Shown piece after piece: positions 26,436 to 33,968 of a stretch of DNA of 64,000 nucleotides. The translations under genes and the position numbers were made by a program. Position 1 is the first letter of the stretch; every line of letters starts with the position of its first letter. The stretch comes from Paramagnetospirillum caucaseum (GTDB lineage: Bacteria > Pseudomonadota > Alphaproteobacteria > Rhodospirillales > Magnetospirillaceae). The notes beneath the pieces were generated by a model that worked only from the letters and a program-made list of their open reading frames with translations, did no database searches and was not told the DNA's origin. The DNA is taken from positions 1 to 64,000 of the forward strand of contig NZ_AONQ01000015.1 of assembly GCF_000342045.1 (NCBI RefSeq), read 5' to 3'.

Positions 26436-27014
26436 CTACTTCTTGCCCTTCTTGTCGTCCTTGGGATCTTCCTTCTTGATCTCCTTCTTCTCGGCGACGG
26501 GCAGTGTCGACGTCAGCTTGACGGTCAGGGGGCAGGCCTCGGTCTCCTCGGCGCCCTTGACGCATTTGGCCGGCGGCCAGTCGTAGCTGGCGGTGGGGAC
26601 CAGGATCAGCTGGGTCGCTCCCAGAGTGCAGGAGAACAGCCGGCCGGTGCGGCCGTTGGGCGGCAGGGCGGCGATGGTGACCACCCAGTTGTCCACCAAC
26701 TCGTCCTTGGCCCCGAAGGTGCGGCCGATGAAGCCCAGCGCCACCGTGGCCGAGGAATAGTTCTCGATGGTGAAGTTGACCCGGCACTTGGCGGAACCCG
26801 ACCCCGCCCACATGGTGGCGCTGATGGTCACCATGCCCAGGCTCTCGCTGGCCTGCTGCGGCTGCATCACCAGTTCCCGCGGGCCCGGCAGGGCGGCCCA
26901 CGCGGCGGCGGCGGATTCGCCGGCGCCTTCCTTGCTGCCGCCTTGGCTCGCCGCCGCGGCGGGAAGGGCCGCCAGGGCCATGAGCAGCGCCACCGCCGTG
27001 ATCGATCGGGTCAT
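26436..27014 (-). CDS. Exported protein of unknown function
   Basis: A 192-residue protein with a Sec signal peptide (MTRSITAVALLMALAALPAAAA). The mature part has cysteines in CRVNF, FSCTLG, KCVKG and ACPLT that may form disulfides, and ends in a very lysine-rich tail (KKEIKKEDPKDDKKGKK). The ATG at 27014 was chosen at the start of the signal peptide. It converges with cobC with two bases between stops. No family is recognised. Confidence 0.7.
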   Translation of the reverse strand: MTRSITAVALLMALAALPAAAASQGGSKEGAGESAAAAWAALPGPRELVMQPQQASESLGMVTISATMWAGSGSAKCRVNFTIENYSSATVALGFIGRTFGAKDELVDNWVVTIAALPPNGRTGRLFSCTLGATQLILVPTASYDWPPAKCVKGAEETEACPLTVKLTSTLPVAEKKEIKKEDPKDDKKGKK

Positions 27015-27174
27015 TACCGCTCCGCTCCTCCTCCGCCTCTGCCGCGAGGGTAGCACCGTCGCCGGCCATTGCAATGGCCGGCCGATGGCTTAAGGTCCCG
27101 GGGGAGGGGTGTTCGCTGCAACTGGCATGATACATGCTTGTTTGTCGGGGTGGTAACGAGGAAGGACCAGGCAA

Positions 27175-27747
27175 TTGCGGGTCATCGTGGTGGACGATGA
27201 GCGGGACCGGGCCGAGATGGTCCGCGACGCGCTGGAAGCGGACGGCTTCACCGTGGTGGCGGTGTTCGGCAGCGGCGCCGGCTTGCCCGCCCGGGTGGCG
27301 GAGCTGGCCGCCGACGTGATCATCGTCGATATCGATTCCCCTGACCGCGACACCCTGGAGGACATGCGCCGGGTCGGCATCGAGCAGGGTCGCCCGGTGG
27401 TGATGTTCGCCCAGGACGGCAAGCCCGAGACCATCAAGGCGGCGGTGGACGCCGGGGTTTCCGCCTATGTGGTGGACGGGCTGAAGCCCGACCGGGTGCG
27501 TCCGGTGATCGACGTGGCCATTGCCCGCTTCGCACAGTTCCAGTCCCTGCGGGGCGAGCTGGACAAGGCCCGCACCACGCTGGCCGAACGCAAGCAGATC
27601 GAGAAGGCCAAGGGCATCCTGATGAAGCGGCGCAAGGTCGAGGAGGACGAGGCCTACCGCCTGATGCGGCGCATGGCCATGGACCAGAAGCAGCGCCTGA
27701 TCGACGTCGCCAACAGGATCATCGAGGCAGCCGAACTGCTCGGCTGA
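27175..27747 (+). CDS. nasT: ANTAR-domain antiterminator NasT
   Basis: A 190-residue response-regulator-like protein. It has an N-terminal receiver (VVDDERDRAEM; D52 in IIVDIDSP) and a C-terminal ANTAR RNA-binding domain (LAERKQIEKAKGILMKRRKVEEDEAYRLMRRMAMDQKQRL, about residues 136-178). ANTAR proteins bind paired hexaloop hairpins and stop an intrinsic terminator from forming. NasT is held by the nitrate sensor NasS when nitrate is absent (known in Azotobacter and Paracoccus). The TTG start at 27175 follows GAGGAAGGA. Its likely targets are the leaders at 27962-28118 and 32548-32722. nasS is not adjacent but lies after nrtA-nrtB-nrtCD. Confidence 0.9.
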   Translation: MRVIVVDDERDRAEMVRDALEADGFTVVAVFGSGAGLPARVAELAADVIIVDIDSPDRDTLEDMRRVGIEQGRPVVMFAQDGKPETIKAAVDAGVSAYVVDGLKPDRVRPVIDVAIARFAQFQSLRGELDKARTTLAERKQIEKAKGILMKRRKVEEDEAYRLMRRMAMDQKQRLIDVANRIIEAAELLG

Positions 27748-27936
27748 TCTGCATAAATTTTAGCCCAAATGCCATATATCGATCAAAATATATGCATCGG
27801 CGGCGGAGGGCGGGCAGGTTTACCGCAGGGGCACATTAAGCCTATATTTTAATCATTAGAGTGCGCGTGATTAAAATATATGCAGCGTCCATATGCTGCA
27901 CCGCCGCAAACTCCCGGAATCGGTCAAATTCCTATC
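27748..27936 (+). promoter_or_regulatory. AT-rich region between nasT and the nrtA promoter
   Basis: No gene is seen. The segment holds a near-perfect direct repeat (GATYAAAATATATGCAKCG at 27781-27799 and 27869-27887) and a palindrome TGCAGC-N8-GCTGCA at 27881-27900. That palindrome is centred about 48 bases upstream of the sigma54 -24 element, a plausible place for an NtrC-like activator site. The first 12 bases after the stop (CTGATCTGCATA) recur after the nrtCD stop at 32420-32431. Confidence 0.45.
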
Positions 27937-27952
27937 TGGCACGATGGTTGCT
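27937..27952 (+). promoter_or_regulatory. Sigma54 (RpoN) promoter of nrtA unit
   Basis: TGGCACG-ATGG-TTGCT matches the -24/-12 consensus with GG and GC separated by exactly ten bases. Transcription would start near 27962, just ahead of the leader hairpins. It implies nitrogen-limitation control through an enhancer-binding protein such as NtrC. Confidence 0.85.
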
Positions 27953-27961
27953 TTGATCCGT

Positions 27962-28118
27962 CATGCACGGCGGAGCCCCTCAATGGCGAGGTCCCGCCGC
28001 AGGAATTGACGGACGGCCGACCCGGCGACGATGCCGGGCCCGGCCGAAAGGGAACAAAGGCGTTCCACGGAATTGCGCCCCCGCTGCGGGTGGCGCGACG
28101 CCGCGGAACGCCTTTTTT
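27962..28118 (+). ncRNA. ANTAR-responsive leader RNA of nrtA
   Basis: The predicted 5' leader holds several elements in order. P1 (27968-27999) has an outer CGGCGG/CCGCCG stem and an inner CCTC/GAGG stem closing hexaloop AATGGC. A middle hairpin (28021-28038) has loop GACGAT. P2 (28051-28066) is GGAAC/GTTCC closing hexaloop AAAGGC. P1 and P2 both have the A1 and G4 loop bases that ANTAR proteins recognise. The 3' part of P2 is also the 5' arm of the terminator at 28059-28118, so P2 and the terminator exclude each other. NasT binding is inferred. Confidence 0.8.
28059..28118 (+). terminator. Regulated intrinsic terminator in nrtA leader
   Basis: GGCGTTCC pairs with GGAACGCC, followed by six T residues (28113-28118). 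Inner pairing (CGG/CCG and GCGCC/GGCGC) extends the stem. It ends 32 bases before the nrtA ATG and overlaps hairpin P2, as expected for antitermination control. Confidence 0.85.
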
Positions 28119-28150
28119 GCGTTTGGCTTCAAGACTTGGCGAGGACTGAC

Positions 28151-29575
28151 ATGACGAAGACGATGAGTGACGGGTCCAAGGATATTCTGGCCGCCTTCGG
28201 CCGCCGTGGGGCCATGGGACTTGCGGCGGCGGCCCTGCTCGCCGTGGCCATGCCGCTTCCGGCCGGTGCCGCCAAGCTGAAGCTGGAGAAGGACGAGATC
28301 AAGCTCGGCTTCATCAAGCTGACCGACATGGCGCCGCTGGCCATCGCCAAGGAGAAGGGCTTCTTCGAGGACGAGGGGCTGTTCGTCACCCTGGAGCCCC
28401 AGGCCAACTGGAAGGTGCTGCTGGACCGGGTGATCTCGGGCGAGTTGGACGGCGCCCACATGCTGGCCGGTCAGCCGCTGGGCGCCACCATCGGCTACGG
28501 TACCAAGGCCCACGTGGTCACCGCCTTCTCCATGGACCTCAACGGCAACGGCATCACCGTCTCCAACGAGGTATGGGAGATGATGAGGCCGCACCTGCCC
28601 AAGGGTCCCGACGGCAAGATCGTCCATCCCATCAAGGCCGACGCCCTGAAGAAGGTGATCGACGCCTACAAGGCCCAGGGCAAGTCCTTCAACATGGGCA
28701 TGGTCTTCCCGGTCTCCACCCATAACTACGAACTGCGCTACTGGCTGGCCTCGGGCGGCATCAATCCCGGCTTCTACTCGCCCGAGAACGTCGGCGGCCA
28801 GATCGGCGCCGACGCCTTGCTGTCGGTCACCCCGCCGCCCCAGATGCCCGCCACCCTGGAGGCCGGCACCATCTCCGGCTATTCGGTGGGCGAACCCTGG
28901 AACCAGGCCGCCGTGTTCAAGGGCATCGGCGTGCCGGTGATCACCGATTACGAAATCTGGAAAAACAATCCCGAGAAGGTGTTCGGCGTCAACAACGCCT
29001 GGGCCGAGAAATATCCCAACACCCACGTGGCGGTGGTCAAGGCGCTGATCCGCGCCGGCAAGTGGCTGGACGAGAACAACAACGCCAACCGCGACGAGGC
29101 GGTGAAGATCCTGGCCAAGCCGGAATACGTGGGCGCCGACGCCAAGGTCATCGCCAATTCCATGACCGGCACCTTCGAATACGAGAAGGGCGACAAGCGC
29201 GCCGTTCCCGATTTCAACGTGTTCTACCGCTATTTCGCCACCTATCCCTACTACTCGGACGCCATCTGGTACCTGAGCCAGATGCGCCGCTGGGGGCAGA
29301 TCGCCGAGGGCAAGCCGGACTCGTGGTACCTGGAGACCGCCCGGTCGGTCTACAAGCCGGACACCTACCTGAAGGCGGCCAAGGCCCTGCTGGAGGAGGG
29401 CAAGGTGGCCAAGGAGGACTTTCCCTGGGACACCGACGGCTTCCGCGCTCCCACCTCCGACTTCATCGACGGCGTCGCCTATGACGACAGGAAGCCCAAC
29501 GACTACCTGAAGAAGTTCGCGGTCGGCCTCAAGGGCGGCCAGAAGGTGGAAAACAACAAGGTCGTCGGGAACTGA
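28151..29575 (+). CDS. nrtA: Nitrate ABC transporter substrate-binding protein
   Basis: A 474-residue NrtA/CmpA-family binding protein. It has a twin-arginine-like signal ([26 protein letters not shown]), so it is probably exported folded to the periplasm. The core begins at [28 protein letters not shown] and contains [16 protein letters not shown] and [11 protein letters not shown], typical of nitrate/bicarbonate-type binding proteins. The ATG at 28151 follows GAGG. It is the first gene after a sigma54 promoter and ANTAR leader, and heads nrtA-nrtB-nrtCD. Nitrate as substrate is inferred from linkage with nasA and nirBD. Confidence 0.9.
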   Translation: MTKTMSDGSKDILAAFGRRGAMGLAAAALLAVAMPLPAGAAKLKLEKDEIKLGFIKLTDMAPLAIAKEKGFFEDEGLFVTLEPQANWKVLLDRVISGELDGAHMLAGQPLGATIGYGTKAHVVTAFSMDLNGNGITVSNEVWEMMRPHLPKGPDGKIVHPIKADALKKVIDAYKAQGKSFNMGMVFPVSTHNYELRYWLASGGINPGFYSPENVGGQIGADALLSVTPPPQMPATLEAGTISGYSVGEPWNQAAVFKGIGVPVITDYEIWKNNPEKVFGVNNAWAEKYPNTHVAVVKALIRAGKWLDENNNANRDEAVKILAKPEYVGADAKVIANSMTGTFEYEKGDKRAVPDFNVFYRYFATYPYYSDAIWYLSQMRRWGQIAEGKPDSWYLETARSVYKPDTYLKAAKALLEEGKVAKEDFPWDTDGFRAPTSDFIDGVAYDDRKPNDYLKKFAVGLKGGQKVENNKVVGN

Positions 29576-29582
29576 AGGACCA

Positions 29583-29613
29583 ATCCCTCCCCCGGTGCGG
29601 CCGGGGGAGGGAT
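29583..29613 (+). other. Stable intra-operon hairpin between nrtA and nrtB
   Basis: A perfect 13-bp stem (ATCCCTCCCCCGG/CCGGGGGAGGGAT) with a five-base loop and no T run sits eight bases after the nrtA stop. Such hairpins often protect the upstream mRNA from 3' exonucleases, giving more binding protein than permease. Confidence 0.7.
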
Positions 29614-29654
29614 CGGGCGATCGAGGGACAACGAACGTGAACGAGGATAAGACC

Positions 29655-30734
29655 ATGACCAGCATCACCCAGGTCGCCGGCGCCCAGGCCGCCGCTCCCA
29701 AGAAGTCCGCCATCTCGCTCGGCTACGCCTTCAACCGGGCCGGTGCCATCCTGACCGTCGCCGGGTTCGGCTGGGTCGTCCCGCTGGGCCGGCTGGCCAC
29801 CGGCACCGAACCCCGCCGGCAGGTGGCCGAGCTGTGGCGCCAACTGGGCATTCCCCTGGCGGCCATCGTCCTGTTCCTGCTGGCCTGGGGGGCGCTGGCC
29901 CCCAAGGTGCAGACCTCGCTGGGTGCGGTTCCCGGTCCGGTCGAGGTCTGGGCGCAGGTGGACAACCTGATCGCCGACCACCGGGCCGAGCGTGCCAAGG
30001 AGGCCGCCTTCAACGAGCGCCAGGCCAAACGCAACGCCGAGGCCAAGGCCGAGGGCGGCGAGGTCAAGACCCGCAGGTTCACCGGCAAGCCCACCTATCT
30101 CGACCAGATCGCCACCAGCCTGAAGACGGTGTTCATGGGCTTCGTGCTGGCCACCCTGGTGGCGGTGCCGCTGGGCGTCATGTGCGGCCTGTCCAAGACG
30201 GTCAACGCCGCGCTGAACCCGCTGATCCAGATCTTCAAGCCGGTCTCGCCGCTGGCCTGGCTGCCCATCGTCACCATGGTGGTGTCGGCCACCTATGTCA
30301 GCAATGATCCCATGTTCGAGAAGGCCTTCCTCAACTCGGCGATCACCGTGACGCTGTGCTCGCTGTGGACCACCCTGATCAACACCGCCATCGGCGTCGC
30401 CTCCATCGACAAGGATCTGGTCAATGTGGGCCGGGTGCTCAACCTGCCCATGACCACCACCATCCGCAAGCTGGTCCTGCCCTCGGCGCTGCCCTACATC
30501 TTCACCGGCATGCGGCTGTCGCTGGGCGTGGGCTGGATGGTGCTGATCGCCGCGGAGATGCTGGCCCAGAACCCCGGCCTCGGCAAGTTCGTGTGGGACG
30601 AGTTCCAGAACGGCTCGTCGCAATCGCTGGCCAAGATCATGGTGGCGGTGCTGACCATCGGCCTGATCGGCTTCCTGCTCGACCGGGTGATGATGGCGCT
30701 GCAGGCCATGTTCTCCCACTCCGCCACCCGCTGA
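29655..30734 (+). CDS. nrtB: Nitrate ABC transporter permease
   Basis: A 359-residue inner-membrane permease of the NrtB/SsuC family. An early helix (IPLAAIVLFLLAWGAL) is followed by a charged insert of about 40 residues (HRAERAKEAAFNERQAKRNAEAKAEGGEVKTRR). Five helices then carry the EAA-type loop (VGRVLNLPMTTTIRKLVLPSALPYIFTGMRLSLGVGW). The insert lies between the first helix and the core and looks longer than usual. The ATG at 29655 follows GAGGATAAG. It pairs with the downstream fused ATPase. Confidence 0.9.
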   Translation: MTSITQVAGAQAAAPKKSAISLGYAFNRAGAILTVAGFGWVVPLGRLATGTEPRRQVAELWRQLGIPLAAIVLFLLAWGALAPKVQTSLGAVPGPVEVWAQVDNLIADHRAERAKEAAFNERQAKRNAEAKAEGGEVKTRRFTGKPTYLDQIATSLKTVFMGFVLATLVAVPLGVMCGLSKTVNAALNPLIQIFKPVSPLAWLPIVTMVVSATYVSNDPMFEKAFLNSAITVTLCSLWTTLINTAIGVASIDKDLVNVGRVLNLPMTTTIRKLVLPSALPYIFTGMRLSLGVGWMVLIAAEMLAQNPGLGKFVWDEFQNGSSQSLAKIMVAVLTIGLIGFLLDRVMMALQAMFSHSATR

Positions 30735-30746
30735 GGAGGGTTCATC

Positions 30747-32423
30747 ATGGCATTCCTCGAACTCAAGGGCGTCGCCAAGGCCTACGGCCAGACCACGGTC
30801 CTGCGCGACATCGACCTGGCCATCGAGGAGGGCGAGTTCATCGCCATCCTCGGCTTCTCCGGCTCGGGCAAGACCACCCTGGTCTCCCTGATGGCCGGCC
30901 TCGCCGCCCCCGATGCCGGCCAGGTGCTGCTGCGCGGTAAGCCGGTGGTTGGCCCCGGCGCCGATCGCGGCGTGGTGTTCCAGAGCTATTCCCTGATGCC
31001 CTGGCTGACGGTGGAGGGCAACGTCGCCCTGGCGGTGGATGCCGTCATGGCCGGCGCCCCCAAGGCCGAGCGCGCCGCCAAGGTCGCCAAGTATATCGGC
31101 ATGGTCGGCCTGTCCCACGCGGTGGACCGCCGCCCGGCCGAACTGTCGGGCGGCATGCGCCAGCGGGTCGCCGTGGCCCGCGCCCTGGCCATGAGCCCCG
31201 ACATCCTGCTGCTCGACGAGCCGCTGTCGGCGCTCGACGCCCTGACGCGGGCCAAGCTCCAGGACGAGATCGAGTCCATCTGGGAGCAGGAGAAGAAGAC
31301 CGTCGTCCTGATCACCAACGACGTGGACGAGGCGCTGCTGCTGGCCGACCGGATCATTCCGCTCAATCCCGGACCCAAAACGCTGATGGGGGGCGCTACC
31401 CTGGGGCCGGCCTTCAAGGTCAACCTGCCCCGTCCGCGCGACCGCGCCGCCGTCAATCACGACGAGGATTTCAAGCGCCTGCGGGCCGAGATCACCGAAT
31501 ACCTGATGGCGGTCGGCGTCGAGCGCGGCGCCGAGGCCGGCGACGGCCGCGCCCTGCCCGACGTGGCGCCCATCAGCGTCGGCGGCCCGCCCAAGGCCTA
31601 TCGCGAGGCCGGGCGGGTCAACAATCCCGACCGCTACGTCGAATTCTCGCAGGTCAAGAAGATCTTCCCGACCCCCAAGGGGCCGCTGACCGTGGTGGAC
31701 GGCTTCGACCTCAAGATGCACCGGGGCGAGTTCATCTCGCTGATCGGCCATTCCGGCTGCGGCAAGTCCACGGTGCTGACCATGACGGCGGGCCTGACCG
31801 AGGTGTCGGAAGGCGGTGTCATCCTGGACGGCCGCGAGGTCACCGACGCCGGCCCCGACCGCGCCGTGGTGTTCCAGGCCCCCTCGCTGTTTCCCTGGCT
31901 GACGGCGCTGCAGAATGTGGCGCTGGGCGTCGACCGGGTCTATCCCCACGCCAGCCCGGCCGAGCGCCTGGACATCGTGTCCTATTACCTGGAACGGGTC
32001 GGCCTCGGCGATTCCATGGACAAGAAGGCCGCGGACCTGTCCAACGGCATGAGGCAGCGGGTCGGCATCGCGCGGGCCTTCGCGCTGAGCCCCAAGCTGC
32101 TGCTGCTCGACGAGCCCTTCGGCATGCTGGACTCGCTCACCCGCTGGGAACTGCAGGAGGTGCTGATGGAGGTCTGGGCGCGCACCCAGGTCACCGCCAT
32201 CTGCGTCACCCATGACGTGGACGAGGCCATCCTGATGGCCGACCGGGTGGTGATGATGACCAACGGCCCCAATGCCCGCATCGGCAAGGTGCTGCATGTG
32301 GACATCCCGCGTCCGCGCTCGCGCCGCGCCCTGCTCGAGCACCCCCGCTACTACGAGTATCGCGCCGAGGTGCTGGATTTCCTGGACGAGTACGAAACCG
32401 GCGCCCATTCTAAGGCCTCCTGA
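30747..32423 (+). CDS. Nitrate ABC transporter, two fused ATPase domains
   Basis: A 558-residue tandem ABC ATPase. Domain 1 (about 1-260) has Walker [10 protein letters not shown], signature LSGGMRQR and Walker [13 protein letters not shown]. Domain 2 (about 290-558) has [17 protein letters not shown] and [12 protein letters not shown]. The H-loop is THDVDEA in domain 2 but TNDVDEA in domain 1, so one of the two sites lacks the switch histidine. Cyanobacteria encode NrtC and NrtD separately, and NrtC carries a binding-protein-like tail that is absent here. It starts 12 bases after nrtB and ends the transporter unit. Confidence 0.9.
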   Translation: MAFLELKGVAKAYGQTTVLRDIDLAIEEGEFIAILGFSGSGKTTLVSLMAGLAAPDAGQVLLRGKPVVGPGADRGVVFQSYSLMPWLTVEGNVALAVDAVMAGAPKAERAAKVAKYIGMVGLSHAVDRRPAELSGGMRQRVAVARALAMSPDILLLDEPLSALDALTRAKLQDEIESIWEQEKKTVVLITNDVDEALLLADRIIPLNPGPKTLMGGATLGPAFKVNLPRPRDRAAVNHDEDFKRLRAEITEYLMAVGVERGAEAGDGRALPDVAPISVGGPPKAYREAGRVNNPDRYVEFSQVKKIFPTPKGPLTVVDGFDLKMHRGEFISLIGHSGCGKSTVLTMTAGLTEVSEGGVILDGREVTDAGPDRAVVFQAPSLFPWLTALQNVALGVDRVYPHASPAERLDIVSYYLERVGLGDSMDKKAADLSNGMRQRVGIARAFALSPKLLLLDEPFGMLDSLTRWELQEVLMEVWARTQVTAICVTHDVDEAILMADRVVMMTNGPNARIGKVLHVDIPRPRSRRALLEHPRYYEYRAEVLDFLDEYETGAHSKAS

Positions 32424-32522
32424 TCTGCATAGAAAATAACCAGCACTATTGTCTCTGTTCTAAATTTAGGCACATCGACCCGGACATTCGCCGAAATCCC
32501 TGACAGACCGCCATTCCGGCCC
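32424..32522 (+). promoter_or_regulatory. Upstream region of the second sigma54 promoter
   Basis: No gene is seen between the nrtCD stop and the promoter. The region starts in TGATCTGCATA, shared with the end of nasT, and is AT-rich around 32440-32475. No clear palindrome like that at 27881-27900 was found. No terminator for nrtCD was recognised, so some readthrough into the second leader is possible. Confidence 0.4.
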
Positions 32523-32538
32523 TGGCACGGGACATGCA
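32523..32538 (+). promoter_or_regulatory. Sigma54 (RpoN) promoter of nasS-nirBD-nasA unit
   Basis: TGGCACG-GGAC-ATGCA has the -24 and -12 elements with GG and GC ten bases apart; one base of the TTGCW element differs. Transcription would begin near 32548, ahead of the second leader. Confidence 0.75.
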
Positions 32539-32547
32539 AGTGAAAGG

Positions 32548-32722
32548 GCGAGTTTGGTACCGGGCGGCAAACGGCCTCAATGGCGAGGTGACCGCCGCCC
32601 GGAACAAAGCCCGCGGGCCGCGACGAAGCGGCCGGCCGGGTGACGGAACAAAGGCGTTCCACGGAATTCGGCGCGGCCCCGGACGGGGCCCGGCGCCGGG
32701 CATTCCGCGGAACGCCTTTTTT
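32548..32722 (+). ncRNA. ANTAR-responsive leader RNA of nasS-nirB-nirD-nasA
   Basis: This leader has the same order of elements as the one before nrtA. P1 (32560-32602) has a CCGGGCGGC/GCCGCCCGG outer stem and CCTC/GAGG closing the same hexaloop AATGGC. A middle hairpin (32616-32633) has loop GACGAA. P2 (32645-32660) is GGAAC/GTTCC with the same hexaloop AAAGGC. P2 overlaps the terminator arm. The loops and the terminator-arm block are identical in both leaders while outer stems differ with compensation, a sign of selected RNA structure. Confidence 0.8.
32653..32722 (+). terminator. Regulated intrinsic terminator in nasS leader
   Basis: GGCGTTCC-A-CGGAAT pairs with ATTCCG-C-GGAACGCC, followed by TTTTTT (32717-32722), with a further GC-rich hairpin inside. 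It overlaps hairpin P2 and ends 22 bases before the nasS ATG. Confidence 0.85.
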
Positions 32723-32744
32723 GTTTGGCCGAGGGACCCAAGAG

Positions 32745-33968
32745 ATGAGAGTGGAAAAGACCCGCCTGAAGCTCGGTATCGTGCCGCTGATCGACGCGGC
32801 CCCCCTGGTGGTGGCCAAGGAGCGCGGCTTCTTCGCCGAGATGGGCCTGGACGTCGAGCTGTCGCGCGAGGCCTCGTGGGCCTCCATCCGCGACAAGGTG
32901 GCGGTGGGCGCCCTGGACGGCGCCCAGATGCTGGCCCCCATGCCCCTGGCCATGAGCCTGGGGCTGTCGCCGCTGAAGCTGCCCATGGCCGCCGGCATGG
33001 CGCTCAGCCTGGGCGGCAACACCATCACCATCGGCAACGCGCTGTGGGAGCGCATGGAACAGGCCGATCCCGAATCCATGGCCGTCCGGCCGGTCTCGGC
33101 CCGCGCCCTGAAGCGGGTCATCGAGGCCGACAAGGCCTGCGGCCGCCCGCCCATGACCTTCGCCACCGTCTATCCCTATTCCCCCCACGCCGCCGAGTTG
33201 CGCCTGTGGATGGAGGCCGCCGGCATCGATACCCGGACGGACGTCCTCCTCACCGTGGTGCCGCCGTCCCAGATGATCTCGTTCCTGTCGGCGGGCAACA
33301 TCGTCGGCTATGCGGTGGGCGAGCCCTGGGGCAGCCTGGCGGTGCGCATGAGCCTGGGCCGCACCGCCGCCGCCAGCGCCGACATCTTCGCCGGCCGGCT
33401 GGAAAAGGTCTTCGCCGTGACGCAGGCGTGGGCCGAAACCTATCCCGAGACCCATCTGGCGGTACTGCGGGCGTTGATCTCCGCCGCCATCTGGTGCGAC
33501 GGCAACCGTTCGGAACTGGCCGGGCTGCTGGCCCAGCCGCAATACGTCAACGCCCCGGTCGAGGCGCTGCTGGCGCCGCTGCTGGGCGAGAACGGACTGC
33601 CCGGGGATTTGCTGGTCTTCCACGCCCATGCCGCCAACTTCCCCTGGCGCTCCCAGGCCATGTGGTACCTGGAGATGATGAAGCGCTGGGACATGGCGCC
33701 GGCCGCCCTGGATACGCGGGCCGCCGCCGAGGCCGTGTTCCGCCCCGACCTCTACCGGGTGGCCGCCCTGGCGCTGGGCCTCGGCGTCCCGCTGACCGAC
33801 TACAAGACCGAGGGCACCCATGCCGCCCCCTGGACCCTGCTGAAGGCCACGGGGCCCATGGAGATGGGGCCGGACCTGCTGCTGGGCGGCCTGACCTTCG
33901 ACCCCTTCACCTCCCGCGTTACCGCCTTGCCCCCGACGGCCAGAACCGAATCAGGAGACCTCACATGA
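32745..33968 (+). CDS. nasS: Nitrate sensor NasS (cytoplasmic NrtA-like)
   Basis: A 407-residue NrtA/CmpA-family protein that starts directly at the mature fold (MRVEKTRLKLGIVPLIDAAPLVVAKERGFFAEMGLDV) and has no signal peptide. This is the hallmark of NasS, the cytoplasmic nitrate sensor that sequesters NasT. It keeps the family motifs GALDGAQMLAPMPLA, VVPPSQMISFLSAGNIVGYAVGEPWGS and WRSQAMWYLEMMKRWD. The ATG at 32745 follows GAGGG. Its stop overlaps the nirB ATG by four bases. It sits downstream of an ANTAR leader, so NasT should control its own partner. Confidence 0.85.
   Translation: MRVEKTRLKLGIVPLIDAAPLVVAKERGFFAEMGLDVELSREASWASIRDKVAVGALDGAQMLAPMPLAMSLGLSPLKLPMAAGMALSLGGNTITIGNALWERMEQADPESMAVRPVSARALKRVIEADKACGRPPMTFATVYPYSPHAAELRLWMEAAGIDTRTDVLLTVVPPSQMISFLSAGNIVGYAVGEPWGSLAVRMSLGRTAAASADIFAGRLEKVFAVTQAWAETYPETHLAVLRALISAAIWCDGNRSELAGLLAQPQYVNAPVEALLAPLLGENGLPGDLLVFHAHAANFPWRSQAMWYLEMMKRWDMAPAALDTRAAAEAVFRPDLYRVAALALGLGVPLTDYKTEGTHAAPWTLLKATGPMEMGPDLLLGGLTFDPFTSRVTALPPTARTESGDLT

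Noticed and set aside
27840-27860. Second CtrA box near the nrtA promoter
   Set aside because: Two TTAA half sites are present but separated by nine bases, not seven.
32534-33964. Upstream extension of the nirB frame through the leader and nasS
   Set aside because: The extension is out-of-frame nasS and leader RNA. The NirB family starts at the ATG at 33965.
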